The notes under the pieces: generated by a model
The model's input: only the letters and a program-made list of their open reading frames with translations
Told to the model about the DNA's origin: nothing
Database searches by the model: none
Origin: Mesorhizobium sp. 65-26
Lineage (GTDB): Bacteria; Pseudomonadota; Alphaproteobacteria; Rhizobiales; Rhizobiaceae
DNA length: 64,000 nucleotides
Assembly (NCBI GenBank): GCA_001899205.1
Contig: MKVL01000035.1
Span: forward strand, 62,001-126,000
Direction: 5' to 3'
Program-made: the position numbers and the translations under genes
Part shown: positions 61,013 through 64,000 of the stretch, piece by piece
How positions within the stretch are numbered: the first letter of the stretch is position 1
Layout of the letters: each line of letters starts with the position of its first letter

Positions 61013-61582
61013 CTAAAGCTGGTTGATGAAGGCTTGCCAGCCGAGCTTCCCCAGTGCCTTGTCGACGGTGGACGTCAGCTGCGCGTTCTTTACCTTGAAC
61101 ATTGAATTCGTGGCGGAAAAGCCGTCATAGCCGAATTTGGCAGCCCCGAGTGCTGAGAGTAGCCCGCACCATTCGCGGATGCTATCGACCTTTGCGAGTA
61201 GCTGCTCTCTCGAATAGCCTTGCCCGGTCTGCTGGCCGTGGAAAATCTTATCGCGGGCTTTCCAAGCTTGATCGAGCGCGGCATTGAGTGGCCCATAGCG
61301 ATCCCCGAATTCGTCCTTGAAGCGAAGGCCGGTCAGCCGCTGTATCCCACCGCGAAAGCCTGTGTGGGCTATGCCCTTGTTGTTAGCGAGCGCTTGGCGC
61401 ACAGACGAGGCCTGATCCGGTTTGATCACCGAGGCTTGGAATATCAGAAAAGAGCAGATCTTCCGTTGCTGTCGCTCGTATTTGATCCACGCGAGGCAAA
61501 ACGCATCGACACCGCGGGTCTCCAGACCGGACCCCAGCACGCAGTCGATCATTTTGAATTCGTCTTCTAGAGTTCGCCGCAT
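61013..61582 (-). CDS. HEPN-like protein with an Rx4H motif
   Basis: A 189-residue helical protein. It carries KARDKIFHGQ (Arg110 and His115), the Rx4-6H signature of HEPN-type nucleases, late in the chain as expected. The rest (KICSFLIFQASVI, LLAKVDSIREWCGLLSAL) predicts a helical bundle. ATG 61582 follows AGGGGGA. An upstream frame extends to 61726 but lacks support. It ends 34 bases from the CD-NTase stop, in the convergent direction, so it may be a separate defence or toxin-type gene. No antitoxin is seen next to it. Confidence 0.65.
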   Translation of the reverse strand: MRRTLEDEFKMIDCVLGSGLETRGVDAFCLAWIKYERQQRKICSFLIFQASVIKPDQASSVRQALANNKGIAHTGFRGGIQRLTGLRFKDEFGDRYGPLNAALDQAWKARDKIFHGQQTGQGYSREQLLAKVDSIREWCGLLSALGAAKFGYDGFSATNSMFKVKNAQLTSTVDKALGKLGWQAFINQL

Positions 61583-61637
61583 AAGATCCCCCTGTCCGGT
61601 GTGTGTGTCTACCCGGCCGCTCGGGGTTAGACCGCCA

Positions 61638-61853
61638 TCAATCGCTGTGTTTTCGTCCCGCTCTGGTGTGCCAGGAGACAGGATCAGCGATCCATCTGTT
61701 GATGTCGGATTCCCTCCATCCCGCACCGTTGACGCTAATTTTCAGCTGAGCCGGAAACGTGCCTTCGGCGATTTTGCGGTACATCGTTGAGCGGGACAAC
61801 CCGGTCCGCGCGAGGACGGTCTTAAGACGGATGATACGGTCCGGTTCAGGCAT
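61638..61853 (-). CDS. AlpA-family DNA-binding protein
   Basis: A 71-residue protein matching AlpA/MerR-like excisionase regulators: RIIRLKTVLARTGLSRSTMYRKIAEGTFPAQLKI and the GWRESDINRWI tail, the classical pattern. ATG 61853 or an in-frame GTG at 61886 is the start. AlpA proteins activate excision or transfer genes in integrative elements, which fits the location between the HEPN-like gene and the transfer gene. Confidence 0.9.
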   Translation of the reverse strand: MPEPDRIIRLKTVLARTGLSRSTMYRKIAEGTFPAQLKISVNGAGWRESDINRWIADPVSWHTRAGRKHSD

Positions 61854-61982
61854 GGCAGCGTTGCTTTCGCTGAGAGCATTTGGCACCTACTGGATCAAGG
61901 CAGGACAACCCAAGGCTCGAACGCAATCAGATTTGTCACCTCATCGATTTGGGGCGTGGAAACGGCGGCAAATCGACATGCC

Positions 61983-64000
61983 TTAGATCCCAATGCCGCG
62001 CCCCTTACCGATGCCATGGCTGAAGGCGAGTTCCGCGCCGAGGCGCCGGCCAGAATCGCTGTGGATCCCAAGGTCGCGCTTGCGGTTGGTGAGGAGCGAT
62101 TCAAGTTGAGGATCGCGTTCGAGGCTCTTGGCCATATCGGACATGGCCGAACGCGTTGACTTGTAGCCGGACATGTCGCCGGCCTGATATTGCTCCTGTC
62201 CCGTCCGGTCGAGCTTTTGCCAACGTTCCACGAAACGGTCGGCGCGGCGGATCGGATCTGCGTCCAGTCCGGTGCGGATTTCCGTTTCAAGCTGGAGAGC
62301 CAGCACGATGCGATTGACCCGGCCGGCGCTCGCTTCACGAACCAGCTTGGGATTTTTCACATAAGCCGCTTCGGCATCGCGCCAGCCATGCGGCCGCACC
62401 TTCTCGAAAGCGCTACGGGCATCCCTCAACTCGCGCATCTGGTCAGGACTGCCCTGCCCGTCCGCATTTGCGTTGTGCAACATCGCATCGAGCGCGCGCG
62501 CATGACGCACAAGCGCCTTCGTACGAGCGCTGCGCAATGCCGCTTCCGCGTCCTCCGGAACATTCGTGTCGCGCGGCACTCCAGTGGCGAGATATCCTCT
62601 GCCGGGCGTTGGGCCTGCATCTCCGATCTCCGCCCCAACATTCTCCCTTCCCGGACTGCGCCCACGGTCCTGGCCGGGCTCGGCGTCGGCGGGCGAGCGC
62701 AATCCGTCCAGCATCCCGCCGATCCTGTCGCGCAACTTCTCCGGAATGATCCGGCGCACGATCTCGACCACGCGCTCGCGGAACGTGATGCCGCGCCGCT
62801 CGGCATAGGTCTGCGCCGGGTCGATCTGCTCGTAATCCGAAGCCATGTCCTTGGCGCGGTCCCGTGACAGCGTACGGTCCAGCCGCTCTCTAGTGGCGAA
62901 GTCATCGCCGCTATAATGCAGGTCCATCCCGTCGCGATGTCGCGACAGTGCGACGTAGCTGCCATGTGCATCCATGCCCGGCGTGGCGAGCACATGGGTT
63001 CGGTCGACGGTCATGCCCTGCGCCTTGTGAATGGTCGCGGCATAGCCGTGGTCGATGTGCGCGTAGTCTTTCAGGTCGAAGCGCACCGACCTGCCGTCAT
63101 CGGTGCGCACGGTCATGCTCTGTCGGCTGAGCTCCTCCACAATGCCAAGCGTGCCGTTCTTGACGCCTAGCCCGCGCTCGTTGCGCAGGAACATGACCCG
63201 GTCGCCGCGGGCGAAGGCCCTTGCACCGCGTTCGACATTCACTTGCACTTCGTCGCCGAGATCGCCGGCAGCGCGCATGCGCTCGCGCGCTGCCTGGTTG
63301 AGCGCGCGTACTTCGTCATTGGTGTGGGTGAGGATGATCCGGCTTGCCTCTGGATGCGCCTGCCTGTCGCGATCCCAGCGCTCGACGAGTTCAGTTCGCG
63401 CTTCGTCGCGCGTTGCAGCCTGATGCACCATGCCTTGCGCGTCGTAGGCGCTGATGGCGGCGCCGATCCTGCCGGTTGCCAGATCGCGCGTGGCATCGCG
63501 CTGCCAGTCCTCACGCTGCCGGCGCACCTGACCGATTTCGACGCCGCCGTGCCGCTCGTGAATGGAGCGGAATGCAGCGCCGGCTTCGATTGCCTGCAGC
63601 TGCTGTGGATCGCCGACGAGGACGACTTTCGCGCCAACGTCGGCCGCATGGGAGAGCACGCGCTCCAACTGGCGCGTGCCGACCATGCCGGCCTCGTCGA
63701 TCACCAGGACATCGCGCGCGGTGAGCAGATCGCGGCCCTGTCCCCAGCTATGCTCCATACTGGCGATGGTGCGTGACGCGATGCCTGATCCGCTCTCCAG
63801 ATTCTCGGCGGCAATGCCGGAAAGTGCCGCGCCTCGAACCTCATAACCCGCCGCTGCCCATGCCTGGCGCGCAACGCCCAGCATGGCGCTCTTGCCCGTT
63901 CCGGCAAAGCCGACAACGACACCAAGACCGCGTCCATCGGTGATGTGCGCAAGCGCATCGCTCTGCTCGCCCGAAAGGACAAGACCGCGTTGCGCAGCCC
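61983..64000 (-). CDS. traA: TraA-type conjugative relaxase/helicase, C-terminal part
   Basis: The frame is open to the window edge, so only the last ~670 residues are seen. It begins within the helicase domain: Walker A GFAGTGKSAM, Walker B VLVIDEAGMVG, then GDPQQLQAIEAG and the motif VI-like HKAQGMTVDRTHVL with YVALSRHRDG. The C-terminal part is the low-complexity tail of rhizobial TraA proteins. The N-terminal relaxase domain lies beyond base 64000. TraA nicks oriT and unwinds DNA for conjugation, so the element is (or was) transferable. Confidence 0.93.
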   Translation of the reverse strand, partial: AAQRGLVLSGEQSDALAHITDGRGLGVVVGFAGTGKSAMLGVARQAWAAAGYEVRGAALSGIAAENLESGSGIASRTIASMEHSWGQGRDLLTARDVLVIDEAGMVGTRQLERVLSHAADVGAKVVLVGDPQQLQAIEAGAAFRSIHERHGGVEIGQVRRQREDWQRDATRDLATGRIGAAISAYDAQGMVHQAATRDEARTELVERWDRDRQAHPEASRIILTHTNDEVRALNQAARERMRAAGDLGDEVQVNVERGARAFARGDRVMFLRNERGLGVKNGTLGIVEELSRQSMTVRTDDGRSVRFDLKDYAHIDHGYAATIHKAQGMTVDRTHVLATPGMDAHGSYVALSRHRDGMDLHYSGDDFATRERLDRTLSRDRAKDMASDYEQIDPAQTYAERRGITFRERVVEIVRRIIPEKLRDRIGGMLDGLRSPADAEPGQDRGRSPGRENVGAEIGDAGPTPGRGYLATGVPRDTNVPEDAEAALRSARTKALVRHARALDAMLHNANADGQGSPDQMRELRDARSAFEKVRPHGWRDAEAAYVKNPKLVREASAGRVNRIVLALQLETEIRTGLDADPIRRADRFVERWQKLDRTGQEQYQAGDMSGYKSTRSAMSDMAKSLERDPQLESLLTNRKRDLGIHSDSGRRLGAELAFSHGIGKGRGIGI

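Noticed and set aside
55173-64000. Second tRNA 3'-end copy (attR) inside the window
   Set aside because: I searched by eye for the T-arm/acceptor sequence and saw no second copy, so the other end must lie further right.

Overview
The window looks like a chromosome segment of a Mesorhizobium-like member of the Rhizobiales. The supporting evidence is high GC with strong C/G third positions, a fused trpE(G) behind a Trp-rich leader peptide, the alphaproteobacterial cell-cycle genes ctrA, chpT and sciP, a DUF1134 (EipA-type) envelope gene, a NolR-like ArsR regulator, and Rhizobiales-style dispersed palindromes. No rRNA or CRISPR array was seen. The only tRNA found is an elongator-type tRNA-Met(CAT) at 55096-55172.

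Layout. 1-7.3 kb: a co-directional set of a coiled-coil protein, an unknown soluble protein, an AAA+ ATPase, a DUF6638-like protein and a DUF2333 membrane protein. A DUF559 endonuclease gene framed by 48-bp inverted repeats interrupts it. 7.3-21.2 kb: fhs, isochorismatase-like hydrolase with a divergent GlxA-type regulator, PepSY/cytochrome b561 pair with a divergent two-component system, sugar O-acetyltransferase, FAD-disulfide oxidoreductase, MarR regulator, PQQ glucose dehydrogenase and an MFS exporter. 21.2-22.1 kb: a small AT-richer pocket with two orphan genes. 22.1-34.1 kb: deacylase, trp attenuator plus trpE(G), cation efflux, small oxidoreductases, an esterase/ATP-grasp pair, and leuA preceded by a Leu-rich leader peptide. 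34.1-45 kb: a membrane-anchored TPR protein, hydrolases, metallophosphoesterase, Nudix, GST, GNAT, SDR, HugZ-like protein, NolR-like regulator, a 66-bp tandem repeat and a TrmH-type RNA methyltransferase. 45-52.2 kb: coiled-coil membrane protein, eipA, chpT, a single-domain response regulator, ctrA, fliJ-like gene, HxlR regulator with its oxidoreductase, and sciP. This amounts to a cell-cycle neighbourhood. 52.4-54.7 kb: mnmA and a Gfo/Idh/MocA dehydrogenase.

From the tRNA-Met gene to the right edge the DNA reads as an integrated conjugative or mobilizable element. A large serine recombinase has its last 14 sense codons and its stop codon encoded antisense inside the tRNA. Unknown small genes, Xre-type regulators (one a remnant), a two-gene CBASS-type anti-phage system (S-4TM membrane effector plus CD-NTase with an AGS-C domain, overlapping by GTGA), a convergent HEPN-like gene with an Rx4H motif, an AlpA-like regulator and the C-terminal two thirds of a TraA-type relaxase/helicase follow. 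The right end of the element lies outside the window.

The most interesting points are the CBASS cargo beside a HEPN-like gene, the tRNA/recombinase overlap, the repeat-framed DUF559 gene, the leuA leader with a possible Shine-Dalgarno-pairing switch, and the clustering of GANTC sites upstream of ctrA.
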